Source of the DNA: Candidatus Rikenella faecigallinarum | Lineage (GTDB): Bacteria; Bacteroidota; Bacteroidia; Bacteroidales; Rikenellaceae | DNA length: 45,276 nucleotides | Direction of reading: 5' to 3' | Assembly: GCA_019113395.1 (NCBI GenBank) | Contig: DXHL01000018.1 | Span: forward strand, 1-45,276 | Shown here: in pieces, positions 33,369 through 42,477 of the stretch | How positions within the stretch are numbered: the stretch's first letter is position 1 | How the letters are laid out: each line of letters starts with the position of its first letter | Notes under the pieces: generated by a model | What the model was told of the DNA's origin: nothing | The model's database searches: none | Seen by the model: the letters and a program-made list of their open reading frames with translations, nothing else | Made by a program: the position numbers and the translations under genes

Positions 33369-33629
33369 GTGTCAGGCCGGAGCCATGGGGCTGCGGAGGC
33401 CTGGTGCCGCTGGGGACTCCAGCCGAGCAGCCTCTACCCTAAACTCCACTGGCTCCGGCCGGGTACTGCTCGTGTCCGGGTTTCCTCGCTTGGGGTTTAT
33501 CGGCTCTTTGCGCGCTCTTCCCTCCGGGGAGAGGCTGAGCTGCTCCCTGCGCCTTCCCCCTCTTCCCCTACACGGATACCCCTGCGGATTACTCCCCCCC
33601 TTATCCCGCTCCTTCCATTCCCCCTTACG
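33369..33629 (-). repeat. Conserved non-coding 3' arm of cassette E
   Basis: On the minus strand, straight after the TAG stop, the same series as in D is found up to GGCTCCGGCCTGACACGG. It differs from D mostly by single bases and small indels and lies in the opposite orientation, so D and E together form a long inverted repeat around two genes. Confidence 0.87.
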
Positions 33630-34256
33630 CTACTCCTGAATGCAACGGATAGAAAAACCACGGGCACGATTTGTGGGATAACTAGGATTGATAGAACTTA
33701 ATGTAAAACTTAGGTAGCGAGCATAAATAGTTTCAATAGCAGAAAGCCAACAATAACCGTTATAACCCACGTATGTCAATTGACCACTCTGATGGTGGAG
33801 GTATCCTTCCATTGGATACCATGCCGTTTTGTTATATATTCTTCCATTGGCAACATTTGTTCCGAACCCAATAGCAGACATAGTGATATTCGAAAAATCA
33901 TTCCAAGTTCCGTTTTGTGGTATTTTCCATCCTTTTGGGCAAGGATTATACTCACTTTTTGCATCTCCCCACAAAGCATTATTCTGATATATGCTGTTGT
34001 TGGTATACCAATCATATGGACTTGCCGAATTGTAAATAAACGCTAACGGATTCTTGATTATATAAACTAATGTTGTATTGTCTTCATCTACCACACCCTC
34101 TGCAGCAATATTTACCCGCTGTACACCTGTACTTCCTTCTGTTAATCTATTTCCGTCTGCTCCATATATCGGAATAGTATTTGCATTGTTGCTTTCTGAG
34201 GTAGGTTCAATTATCGTACTGCCGTCGGCGCCCGGGAAAGCGTCCTTGCGGCCCCA
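33630..34256 (-). pseudogene. Silent FISUMP cassette E
   Basis: On the minus strand the arm (34212-34255) reads WGRKDAFPGADGSTI. It is followed by NANTIPIYGADGNRLTEGS, IYNSASPYDWYTN, SEYNPCPKGWKIP, NVANGRIYN, NGYCWLS and the end FSIRCIQE-stop. An in-frame TAG lies four codons before the TGG. The only possible internal ATG start at 34094 would leave a 154-residue fragment and has no promoter. The body is AT-rich. Compared with the other cassettes it resembles B around YQNNALWGDAKSEY and C around NVANGR, which gives it a mosaic look at protein level. Confidence 0.85.
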
Positions 34257-34343
34257 GCGCCCACCCTAACAAATCGGCAAACCTCAAAATATCCCTGTAA
34301 ACAATAATTCCCATACCCTCACCCACGTTTCAGCCAAAATTGT

Positions 34344-34351
34344 TACATTTG
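34344..34351 (+). promoter_or_regulatory. -7 element for lgt
   Basis: TACATTTG matches TAnnTTTG, 47 bases before the lgt ATG. Confidence 0.6.
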
Positions 34352-34398
34352 TCCCATAACCCCTCAGGTATGCTGATTAGCACACGCTTATTACTGGT

Positions 34399-35265
34399 AT
34401 GACCCCGCTCGCTATCCTCTGGAATCCTAACCCCATCGCTTTCTCTATCGGCTCGCTTGATATCGCTTGGTATGGCATCTCGTGGGCGTTGGCGCTGCTC
34501 GTTGCGCTCTGGATTTTCGCCCGAATGGTCAAACGGGAAGGGCTCAATCCCCAACTGGTTGATTCCGGTTTCCTGTATGGTGTCTTTGCCACCATTATCG
34601 GCTCCCGACTCGGGCACTGCCTTTTCTACGAACCCCAGGAGTATTTCCTGGACCCCTTTATGTCGGATTTCCCATGGATTAAACTGCTCGATGTCCGAGG
34701 TGGAGGACTGGCCAGTCACGGAGCGGCTATCGGCTTGCTGGTGGGCCTGTGGCTCTTTGCCCGAAAATGGAAAGTTCCCTATATCTGGATATTGGACCGT
34801 GTGGCGGTGATGGTGCCGCTCAGCGGGGCGCTCGTGCGGCTCGGAAACCTCATGAACTCCGAAATCTACGGCGACCCGACAACGCTCCCTTGGGGATTTA
34901 TCTTTGTGCAAAACGGTGAAACCATGCCCATGCATCCCACGCAACTCTACGAAGCGGGGGCGTATGTGCTGATATTCCTGTTGTTGGCACACCTGTATTG
35001 GAGAACCCGACTGGCTCAGGAGAAACGAGGCGTATTGTTCGGGCTGTTCCTGATACTGCTCTTTGCCGTGCGTTTGGTGATAGAGTCCATCAAACTGCCT
35101 CAGGAGGTCTGGGAACAGGATATGTGGCTCAATATGGGGCAGATTCTGAGCCTGCCGTTTATTGTGGCCGGAGTGGTGATTCTGTGGTGGGGTGTACGAC
35201 GGCCGGCGGAACCCTATACAAACATGCCGACAGCCGATGCGGCGAAAACCAAAACGAAAAAATAG
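34399..35265 (+). CDS. lgt: Prolipoprotein diacylglyceryl transferase
   Basis: Lgt attaches diacylglycerol from phosphatidylglycerol to the lipobox cysteine of prolipoproteins in the inner membrane. The 288-residue product has seven hydrophobic segments. The conserved motifs are RGGGLASHGAAIG, the Lgt signature SGALVRLGNLMNSEIYG, and MHPTQLYEAGAY with the conserved His. It is followed by pepE and a YraN-type gene with short spacing, so a three-gene transcript is likely. Confidence 0.94.
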   Translation: MTPLAILWNPNPIAFSIGSLDIAWYGISWALALLVALWIFARMVKREGLNPQLVDSGFLYGVFATIIGSRLGHCLFYEPQEYFLDPFMSDFPWIKLLDVRGGGLASHGAAIGLLVGLWLFARKWKVPYIWILDRVAVMVPLSGALVRLGNLMNSEIYGDPTTLPWGFIFVQNGETMPMHPTQLYEAGAYVLIFLLLAHLYWRTRLAQEKRGVLFGLFLILLFAVRLVIESIKLPQEVWEQDMWLNMGQILSLPFIVAGVVILWWGVRRPAEPYTNMPTADAAKTKTKK

Positions 35266-35285
35266 TCCTACAAAAACGATAACCC

Positions 35286-36002
35286 ATGCGACTTCTTCTG
35301 ATTAGCAACTCGACCAACGCCGGGGAAGCCTACCTCGAATACCCGAAACAGCAGATTGCCGATTTTTTGGCGGCATCGTCACGGCCGGTTGATACGGTGC
35401 TCTTTGTGCCCTATGCAGCGGTGACCTTCAGCTACGATGACTATCAGGCCAAGGTGGCGGCTCGTTTTGCAGAGTTCGGAGTGAAGGTGGACTCGGTGCA
35501 TCGGTATGCCAATCCGGCTGAGGCGGTGCGAAAAGCCCAGGCGATTGTGGTAGGGGGAGGCAATACCTTCCATCTGGCCAAATCGATGCAGGATGCAGGG
35601 CTCTATGAGCCTATTCGCGAAGCCGTGCGGGAGAGGGGAGTGCCTTATATCGGTTGGAGCGCCGGTTCGAACATGAGTTGTCCGACGCTCTGTACCACGA
35701 ACGACATGCCGATAGTGGAACCTTTGTCGTTCAAGGCGCTGAATCTCATTCCGTTCCAGATTAATCCGCACTACCTGGACGCCCATCCCGACGGACATGC
35801 CGGTGAAACTCGCGAAATGCGTATCGAAGAGTATATTGCGGCCAATCAGGGGATGTATGTGGCGGGCTTGCGTGAAGGGTGTATGTTGTTGGTCGAAGAG
35901 AGCAAGATGACCCTGATAGGAAAACGGTCGCTGCGCCTTTTCCACTATGGGGCCGCACCGCGTGAACTGACGGCCGACGATGACCTTTCGTTCCTTTTGT
36001 AG
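35286..36002 (+). CDS. pepE: Dipeptidase E (alpha-aspartyl dipeptidase)
   Basis: This cytoplasmic serine peptidase of the S51 family cleaves N-terminal Asp dipeptides. The 238-residue product begins MRLLLISNSTNAGEAYLEY. It shows VGGGNTFHLAKSMQDAGL and the nucleophile serine in the turn YIGWSAGSNMSCPTL. The later His-containing segment is INPHYLDAHPDGHAGETRE. Length and motifs fit PepE. It begins 20 bases after lgt. Confidence 0.93.
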   Translation: MRLLLISNSTNAGEAYLEYPKQQIADFLAASSRPVDTVLFVPYAAVTFSYDDYQAKVAARFAEFGVKVDSVHRYANPAEAVRKAQAIVVGGGNTFHLAKSMQDAGLYEPIREAVRERGVPYIGWSAGSNMSCPTLCTTNDMPIVEPLSFKALNLIPFQINPHYLDAHPDGHAGETREMRIEEYIAANQGMYVAGLREGCMLLVEESKMTLIGKRSLRLFHYGAAPRELTADDDLSFLL

Positions 36003-36004
36003 CC

Positions 36005-36400
36005 ATGGCCGACCACAACGACATCGGACGTTGGGGTGAAGAGCAGGTGGCGCACTATTTGGAGGCTCAGGGATGGCGTGTGGAGGCGTTGCGGTGGCGT
36101 GACGCGGCGTTGGGCGGTGTGCGGGGCGATGTGGATGTGGTGGCGCGGTCGGAAGACGGGGTGTTGCATTTTGTGGAGGTGAAGACCCGCCGTGGTATCG
36201 ATGGGGGAGTCGGAAGAGGCGATTTTTCGCCCGAGCAGGCCGTGACACCCGACAAGGCCAGGCGGATGCAGAGCCTCGCGGAGCGTTATGTGGCCCGTTG
36301 TGGCTGGCGGGGGGAGATTTCGCTGGATGTGGCGGCGGTGGTGGTCGGTGCGGAGGGAAAGGATGCGGCGATTCGGTATTATGCAGGGGCAGTGCGGTAA
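36005..36400 (+). CDS. YraN/UPF0102-family nuclease-fold protein
   Basis: The 131-residue product starts two bases after pepE. It has the family features DIGRWGEEQVAHYLEAQGW, RGDVDVVARSEDGVLHFVEV and KTRRG, which together form the restriction-endonuclease-like D-ExK core. The segment SPEQAVTPDKARRMQ also fits the family. The role of the family is not settled. Confidence 0.9.
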   Translation: MADHNDIGRWGEEQVAHYLEAQGWRVEALRWRDAALGGVRGDVDVVARSEDGVLHFVEVKTRRGIDGGVGRGDFSPEQAVTPDKARRMQSLAERYVARCGWRGEISLDVAAVVVGAEGKDAAIRYYAGAVR

Positions 36401-36498
36401 GGACGGGTGGAACCACGATGCGATGTTTTGTGGGGTTGATGAATGGCAATCGACAGATAACCAACTTCTAACACATAGACATTACTCATTTTAACTCT

Positions 36499-39400
36499 AT
36501 GAGCGAAAATACACGACAAACACCTGACCTGTTGTTTGAGGTCAGCTGGGAAGTATGCAACAAAGTAGGTGGTATTCACACCGTTGTGGGTACCAAGGCC
36601 CGTACGGCCGTCGAGCATTTTGGCGACGACCGTTACATCGTTATCGGTCCCGACCTGACCAGCGAAAGTGAAAATCCTGAATTTGACGAAGACCCCAATA
36701 TGCTGAAAGCCTGGCGTCAGACTGTGGCTGCCGAGGGGCTTCGGGTGCGGGTGGGCCGCTGGAAAAACGTCAAGGGAACCCCCGTGGCGATTTTGGTCAA
36801 TTTCTCGGCCATCATGAGCCGCAAGGACGACATCCTGGGCAAACTCTGGGAAGACTACAAAGTCGATTCGATTAGTGGCCAGTGGGACTATGTGGAACCG
36901 GTACTGTTCGGTTACGCAGCCGGCAAGGTGATTGAAAGTTACGTGAAGTACTATAACCTTCCGGGGAAACATGCCGTGGCGCATTTCCACGAATGGCAGA
37001 CCGTGGCCGGAGGGTTGTACCTGCTGAAAGAACGCCCCTCGGTGGCTACCGTCTTCACGACCCATGCCACAGTTGTGGGACGGTCGATTGCCGGCAACGG
37101 ATTCCCGCTCTACAGCAACCTCGAAACCTACAACGGCGATGAAATGGCTCGTCAGTTCGGCGTAGTGGCCAAACACTCCATCGAAAAGGTGGCGGCTCAT
37201 ACGCTGGACGGCTTCTCGACCGTCAGCGACATTACAAAACGCGAGTGCCAGGCACTGTTGGGTGCCGAGGTATCGGCCGTGACCCCTAACGGTTTTGAAG
37301 ACGGTTTCGTATGGCAGGGCGAAGAGGCCGACACGAAACGCCGTCAGGCCCGTGACCTGATGATACGGGTGGCCGAAGCAACTCTCGGCATTCAGTTGCA
37401 AAACGACCCGCTGATTGTCTCGATTGGCGGGCGCTATGAGTTTAAGAATAAAGGGATTGACGAATTTATCGACTCGCTCGGCGAACTGAACGACAGCGGG
37501 GAGTTGCAGCGGGATATTTTGGCCTACATCATGGTTCCGTGCTGGAACCACGGGGCGCGGAAAGACCTGCAGTGCATCATCTCGGGCGACAAAGAGTGCG
37601 GGATGGACTATGCGGGAGCACTGAACTCGACCCATTACCTGGGTGACCCGGAAAACGACCCGGTGGTGAATCACCTGCGTTCGCGCGGGCTGCTCGGCCA
37701 CGGCAATCGGGTCCATACGGTCTTCGTGCCCTGCTATCTGAACGGCGATGACGGCATCTTCAACAAAACCTACTACGAACTGCTGGTGGGGATGGATGTG
37801 ACGGTCTTCCCGTCGTACTACGAGCCGTGGGGCTACACTCCGCTCGAAAGCATCGCCTTCTCGGTGCCGACCGTGACGACCGACCTGGCCGGTTTCGGTC
37901 TCTGGGTAGAGCAACACACGGAAGGAGGTCATGCCGGGGTGACCGTCGTCCACCGCGACGACAACAACAGTGCCGAGGTGGTGGCAGCCATTGCCCGCAC
38001 GGTGACCGAATATGCCAATATGGGTGATGCGGAGATGAAACAACGGCGGCAGTCGGCTCGCGAAATCTCGCAAACGGCGCTTTGGACAAACCTCTACGGC
38101 TGTTATCTCGACCTGTATGACAAGGCCTTACAGAATGCACAACGACGCAACGTGCGTACCTATACCGACGGCGGTGCCACGCATGAACAGATTAGCTACA
38201 TGCGCCAACAGCTGATACTCGAAAGCAAACCCAACTGGACCCGTCTGATGGTCGAAAGTTCGGTACCCGAACGGCTCCAGCCGCTCGAAGCGCTGACCAA
38301 AAACCTGTGGTGGTCGTGGTATGACCCGGCACGGCAACTCTTCGAGTCGATTAATCCGGAGCTGTGGAACGAAGTGGACCGCAACCCGATTGAACTGATT
38401 GACCGCCTGAGCCTGAAGACCCTGCGCGAACTGGCCGAAAATCAGGAGTTCCTGGCACGAATGGATGCCGTCTATGCGGAGTTCTGCAAATACATGGCCG
38501 AAAAACCGACTGAGGCCAGACCCCGGATTGCTTATTTCTCGATGGAGTACGGGCTGCACCATACCCTGAAAATCTATTCGGGGGGGTTGGGGATTTTGGC
38601 CGGTGACTACCTCAAGGAGTCGAGTGACAAGAAGGTGCCGATGACGGCCGTGGGGCTGCTCTATCGTTACGGTTACTTCACGCAGCGTCTCTCGGCTGCC
38701 GGCGACCAGGAGGCCAGCTACGAACCGCAGGACTTCTTCAAACTGCCGATTTCGCCTGTCCGTGATGCTCAGGGCAATTGGGCTACGGTGACGGTCAATT
38801 TCCCCGGGCGTAAAGTGGTGGCCCGCATCTGGAAATGCGACGTGGGACGCACCGAACTCTACCTGATGGATACGGACCACGACCTGAACCAACCCGAAGA
38901 CCGTTCGATTACGCACCACCTCTACGGCGGTGACTGGGACAACCGCCTCAAACAGGAGTTCCTGCTCGGCATCGGGGGAATTCGCCTGCTCAACCGACTG
39001 GGTATTGAAGCCGACATCTACCACTGCAACGAGGGACACGCAGCCTTTATCGGACTGGAACGGGTGCACAACCTGATTGCCTGTCGCGACCTGAGTTTCT
39101 CGGAGGCAGTCGAATGTGTGCGTTCGTCGTCGCTCTTCACGACCCACACGCCGGTGCCTGCGGGACACGACGCCTTCCCCGAGGATATGATTCGGCAGTA
39201 CATGTCGCACTATCCCGACCGCCTGAAGATTACCTGGGAACAGTTTATCAACCTCGGTAAAACCAACCCCAACGACCCCAACGAGAAGTTCTCGATGAGT
39301 GTGCTGGCTTCGAACCTGTCGCAGGAGGTGAACGGGGTGAGTTGGCTCCACGGCGAGGTGAGCAAAGAGATTCTCAAAGACATCTGGCCGGGTTACATGC

Positions 39401-40779
39401 CGTGCGAACTCCACATTGGCTACGTGACCAACGGGGTACACTTCCCGACCTGGGCGGCTACACGGCTCAAGGAGATTTATTACAACGCTTTCGGAGAGTC
39501 ATTCCGCGCCGGAGACTACTCCAAAACCAACTGGGATAAGGTCTACGATATTGACGACCGACTGTTGTGGGACACGCGGCTCTATCTCAAGGAGCGTCTG
39601 ATGAAGAAGATTCGTGCCCGTGTGGCCGACCCGTCGCAGTGCCGTTTCGACTCGCCGCGACAGATTGTCCAAATTCAGGAGTCGCTGCGCAACGACGTGC
39701 TGACCATCGGTTTTGCCCGCCGTTTCGCGACCTACAAACGGGCCCATCTGCTCTTTACCAACCTCGAACGTCTGGAGCAGATTGTAAACCATCCGGAACG
39801 TCCCGTACAGTTTGTCTTTGCGGGTAAGGCTCACCCGGCCGACAAGGCAGGGCAGGACCTTATCAAGAAAATCGTGGAAGTCTCGAAGATGCCGCAATTC
39901 CTCGGGAAGATTATCTTCCTGCAGAACTACGACATGGAGTTGGCCCGTCGGATGGTTCAGGGGGTCGATGTGTGGATGAACACCCCGACGCGTCCGCTCG
40001 AAGCCTCGGGGACGAGCGGCGAAAAGGCCGTCATGAATGGAGTGCTGCATTTCTCGGTGCTCGACGGCTGGTGGGTGGAAGGCTACAAGGAGGGTGCCGG
40101 GTGGATGCTCCCGATGGAAAACACGTTCGACGACCCGCGCTACCAAAACGAAATGGATGCCGAGATGATTTATGCCACCATCGAAGAACAAATCGCTCCG
40201 CTGTACTACGAGCGTGACGAAAACAATCTTCCGGTGAAGTGGGTGGCAGCGGTCAAGAAGTGTATTGCCGAGGTCGCCTCGCAGTTCACCACCAATCGCA
40301 TGATGCAGGACTACGAAGACCGCTTCTACTCGAAACTCTATGCCCGTCATGAGCAAATGATTGCCAATGACTATGCTCAGACGCGTGAGATAGCTGCCTG
40401 GAAACGTCGCGTGAGCCGCTCGTGGGACAAGGTGCAGGTGCTCGAGACGCAGCTCTTCGACGTGGCTCATTCGGCCATTCAGTTGGGCGAGAGCTACCAT
40501 TTGTCGGTACGTGTCGATATCGACGGCCTGTTGCCTGAGGATGTAGGGGTAGAGTTGGTTGTGGCCGAACAGATTACCGACGACGGTCAGAACAAAGGGA
40601 AAATCAAGGTGCGTAATACCTTCCCGTTTGCGGTGGCCGAGGTCAATGGCAGCGTGGTGACCTATCGTTTGGATTCAACTCCCGAGAATGCCGGGTCTTA
40701 CGATGTGGCGTTGCGGGTCTATGCCCGGAACCCGAAACTGCCGCACCGCATGGACTTCGCCCTGGTGAAGTGGGCGTAG
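36499..40779 (+). CDS. Glycogen synthase-like GT3 domain fused to alpha-glucan phosphorylase (GT35)
   Basis: This 1426-residue protein combines two catalytic regions. Residues about 1-550 look like a eukaryotic-type glycogen synthase: LLFEVSWEVCNKVGGIHTVV, HFHEWQTVAGGLYLL, FTTHATVVGRSIAGNG and PSYYEPWGYTPLESIAFSVP. From about residue 600 comes an alpha-glucan phosphorylase: LTKNLWWSWYDPARQLF, IAYFSMEYGLHHTLKIYSGG and CNEGHAAFIGLERV. It ends in the pyridoxal-phosphate segment EASGTSGEKAVMNGVLHFS with Lys1176. A C-terminal beta-rich domain follows. Synthesis and phosphorolysis of glycogen are thus predicted in one chain. Fused or adjacent forms are found in Bacteroidales; how the two activities are controlled is not known from the sequence. 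Confidence 0.92.
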   Translation: MSENTRQTPDLLFEVSWEVCNKVGGIHTVVGTKARTAVEHFGDDRYIVIGPDLTSESENPEFDEDPNMLKAWRQTVAAEGLRVRVGRWKNVKGTPVAILVNFSAIMSRKDDILGKLWEDYKVDSISGQWDYVEPVLFGYAAGKVIESYVKYYNLPGKHAVAHFHEWQTVAGGLYLLKERPSVATVFTTHATVVGRSIAGNGFPLYSNLETYNGDEMARQFGVVAKHSIEKVAAHTLDGFSTVSDITKRECQALLGAEVSAVTPNGFEDGFVWQGEEADTKRRQARDLMIRVAEATLGIQLQNDPLIVSIGGRYEFKNKGIDEFIDSLGELNDSGELQRDILAYIMVPCWNHGARKDLQCIISGDKECGMDYAGALNSTHYLGDPENDPVVNHLRSRGLLGHGNRVHTVFVPCYLNGDDGIFNKTYYELLVGMDVTVFPSYYEPWGYTPLESIAFSVPTVTTDLAGFGLWVEQHTEGGHAGVTVVHRDDNNSAEVVAAIARTVTEYANMGDAEMKQRRQSAREISQTALWTNLYGCYLDLYDKALQNAQRRNVRTYTDGGATHEQISYMRQQLILESKPNWTRLMVESSVPERLQPLEALTKNLWWSWYDPARQLFESINPELWNEVDRNPIELIDRLSLKTLRELAENQEFLARMDAVYAEFCKYMAEKPTEARPRIAYFSMEYGLHHTLKIYSGGLGILAGDYLKESSDKKVPMTAVGLLYRYGYFTQRLSAAGDQEASYEPQDFFKLPISPVRDAQGNWATVTVNFPGRKVVARIWKCDVGRTELYLMDTDHDLNQPEDRSITHHLYGGDWDNRLKQEFLLGIGGIRLLNRLGIEADIYHCNEGHAAFIGLERVHNLIACRDLSFSEAVECVRSSSLFTTHTPVPAGHDAFPEDMIRQYMSHYPDRLKITWEQFINLGKTNPNDPNEKFSMSVLASNLSQEVNGVSWLHGEVSKEILKDIWPGYMPCELHIGYVTNGVHFPTWAATRLKEIYYNAFGESFRAGDYSKTNWDKVYDIDDRLLWDTRLYLKERLMKKIRARVADPSQCRFDSPRQIVQIQESLRNDVLTIGFARRFATYKRAHLLFTNLERLEQIVNHPERPVQFVFAGKAHPADKAGQDLIKKIVEVSKMPQFLGKIIFLQNYDMELARRMVQGVDVWMNTPTRPLEASGTSGEKAVMNGVLHFSVLDGWWVEGYKEGAGWMLPMENTFDDPRYQNEMDAEMIYATIEEQIAPLYYERDENNLPVKWVAAVKKCIAEVASQFTTNRMMQDYEDRFYSKLYARHEQMIANDYAQTREIAAWKRRVSRSWDKVQVLETQLFDVAHSAIQLGESYHLSVRVDIDGLLPEDVGVELVVAEQITDDGQNKGKIKVRNTFPFAVAEVNGSVVTYRLDSTPENAGSYDVALRVYARNPKLPHRMDFALVKWA

Positions 40780-40808
40780 TGCTTTGTTGGGCTGAATGTG
40801 AAGGAACG

Positions 40809-40837
40809 GGGGCTCTCTTCTTGCAGAAGAGAGCCCC
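40809..40837. terminator. Perfect hairpin between convergent genes
   Basis: GGGGCTCTCTTCT (40809-40821) and its exact complement (40825-40837) are separated by three bases. It follows the glucan fusion and precedes the stop of the minus-strand phosphatase-family gene, so it probably works for both. Confidence 0.75.
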
Positions 40838-40844
40838 TGCTGTA

Positions 40845-41735
40845 TTAAAAACAGAGGCGGACATAGACGGGCAGGTGGTCGCTGACCTCGCGCCGCGGGT
40901 ATCCCTGAAAACGCCCTTCCTCGGTGAGCATCCCCTTGCGCAGAAAGATACGGGCTTCGCTTACGTTCTCCAAGGGCGGACGAACCAGAATGTTGTCGTA
41001 CATGAGCCATGCGTCGCGCCAGGCGTATGAACCCAATCCGCGTCGGTGAGGCGCCTGGGTCAGGCAGGTCAGTTCGCTCCAGTAGCGGCGGAACAGGCGG
41101 GAGCCAGGGGTGTCATTCATGTCGCCCATCAGGACGACATGCTTTTCCGGCGGTTCCTGTCGGATAAGAGCCGCGAGCTGCGCGGCAAGCAGCTCGCGCA
41201 TGCGGGCAGCACGGGAGGTGCCGCCCCGTTTCGAGGGCAGATGGACGGCATAAACCACCGCCTGCCAGTGGCTTCGGAGGCTCTGCAACTCGACCCGCAG
41301 GATATCCCGCGTGGAGTACCGTTCAGGGGCTGCAATCGGTTCGGAGGCTACTGCCCGCAAGCGGTCGGTGCGATACAGCAGCGCTACATCAATGCCGCGC
41401 GGGTCGGGAGAGTCATAATGTACATAACGCAGGGGCACCGTATCGAGCGGCGAAGCGGCCAGCAGGTCACGCAGGACCGTTGCATTCTCCACTTCGCACA
41501 GCGCCAATACGTCGGGACGCAATGCGGCAATAACGGTTGCCAGAGCCTCGATTTTGGCTTGGTATTCGTCGGGAGACAACACCATGTCGTGAATGCCCGG
41601 CTCGTTGAGGGTGTCGAAGAGATTGCGCACGTTATAGGTCGCCACGGTGAATTCTTCGCTTTGCGCCGCTGCTGTCACGGGCAGGAGCAGTAGAGCCAGT
41701 GTCCAACCAATGAATGGAATCATGCGTTTTTTCAT
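40845..41735 (-). CDS. Exported endonuclease/exonuclease/phosphatase-family protein
   Basis: The 296-residue product has a signal peptide (MKKRMIPFIGWTLALLLLPVTAAAQ). The fold motifs in order are VATYNVRNLFDT, PDVLALCEVEN with the metal-binding Glu, YDSPDPRGIDVALLYR, AVHLPSKRGGT, VVLMGDMNDTPGSRLF, and the C-terminal EVSDHLPVYVRL with the catalytic Asp-His. It is thus a metal-dependent phosphoesterase acting outside the cytoplasm; DNA, nucleotides, lipids or sugar phosphates are all possible. The start was set at the signal peptide. Confidence 0.87.
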   Translation of the reverse strand: MKKRMIPFIGWTLALLLLPVTAAAQSEEFTVATYNVRNLFDTLNEPGIHDMVLSPDEYQAKIEALATVIAALRPDVLALCEVENATVLRDLLAASPLDTVPLRYVHYDSPDPRGIDVALLYRTDRLRAVASEPIAAPERYSTRDILRVELQSLRSHWQAVVYAVHLPSKRGGTSRAARMRELLAAQLAALIRQEPPEKHVVLMGDMNDTPGSRLFRRYWSELTCLTQAPHRRGLGSYAWRDAWLMYDNILVRPPLENVSEARIFLRKGMLTEEGRFQGYPRREVSDHLPVYVRLCF

Positions 41736-41842
41736 GCTTGTGGCGGTTGAGTAGGGCGGACCCAGTAAGTGCCTCTTGGAAAGAAACCTCATGCAGGGCC
41801 TCTTAGTGGGGCTGTATATCGTTCCCGAATATCTCCTCTGAA

Positions 41843-41850
41843 CAAAAATA
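41843..41850 (-). promoter_or_regulatory. -7-like element for the EEP-family gene
   Basis: The minus strand reads TATTTTTG (TAnnTTTG), about 108 bases before the chosen ATG. Confidence 0.4.
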
Positions 41851-41911
41851 CGTTTTTCTTCCGACCCGCTGCATGTACGGCTGTTCCTGCTCCTCAAAAG
41901 CATACAAACAA

Positions 41912-41943
41912 GGGGCTGTTCGGTATGCTTTCCGAACAGCCCC
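41912..41943 (-). terminator. Terminator of the thioredoxin gene
   Basis: GGGGCTGTTCGG (41912-41923) and its exact complement (41932-41943) flank an 8-base loop. On the minus strand TTGTTTGTATGCTTTT follows. Confidence 0.75.
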
Positions 41944-41967
41944 TGCATCATGGAGACAACCGACAAG

Positions 41968-42408
41968 CTATTTCTTCTCGGCAATCTTGGCCATCTCGTC
42001 TTTTACCCGCTGCACAAACTCTTCGGGCGTGCGGCTCGACCCCAGCAAACGACCCAACTCATTCCCCTCGCTGTCCAGAATCAACATCGTCGGGTAGGCC
42101 TTCACACCATATTTCTTGGCCAGCTCAACCCCTTCGCCCTTTTCGGCATCGACTTTGGTGCTCACGAACGTCGCATTCATGTAGTCGCCTACCAACTGGG
42201 TCGGGAAAATGTTATTGGACAAGAATTTGCACGGCCCGCACCACACTGCGTAAATATCCATGAAAATCGGCTTGTCGGCCTTTTTCGCGGCTGCCTGCAC
42301 CTCGGCAAAACTGCCTTCCACAAATGTTACGCCGCCTTTCTTTTCCTGCGCCATCGAAACGCCGGTGAACAACAAGGCTGCTACGGCAGCCATCAACATC
42401 TTTTTCAT
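41968..42408 (-). CDS. Exported thioredoxin-family protein
   Basis: The 146-residue product has a signal peptide (MKKMLMAAVAALLFTGVSMAQ) and a thioredoxin domain with WCGPC at residues 56-60 and cis-Pro in KAYPTMLILDSEGNE. The sequence resembles the thioredoxin-fold (thioredoxin_7/DsbD-gamma-like) proteins of Bacteroidetes and should act in the periplasm. A weak -7 candidate (AATATTTG, minus strand 42433-42440) lies about 25 bases upstream. A good terminator follows it. Confidence 0.9.
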   Translation of the reverse strand: MKKMLMAAVAALLFTGVSMAQEKKGGVTFVEGSFAEVQAAAKKADKPIFMDIYAVWCGPCKFLSNNIFPTQLVGDYMNATFVSTKVDAEKGEGVELAKKYGVKAYPTMLILDSEGNELGRLLGSSRTPEEFVQRVKDEMAKIAEKK

Positions 42409-42477
42409 ACGATTCAGTTTTTTGGGTGTTTACAAATATTCAAATGGTTGTGTATGGGTTATGCGGATGTGGTTCTT

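Noticed and set aside
6863..34256. Cassettes as variable regions of a diversity-generating retroelement
   Set aside because: FISUMP/C-type-lectin domains are known targets of such elements, but there is no reverse transcriptase or template repeat in the window. The differences between copies are not limited to adenine positions and include indels.
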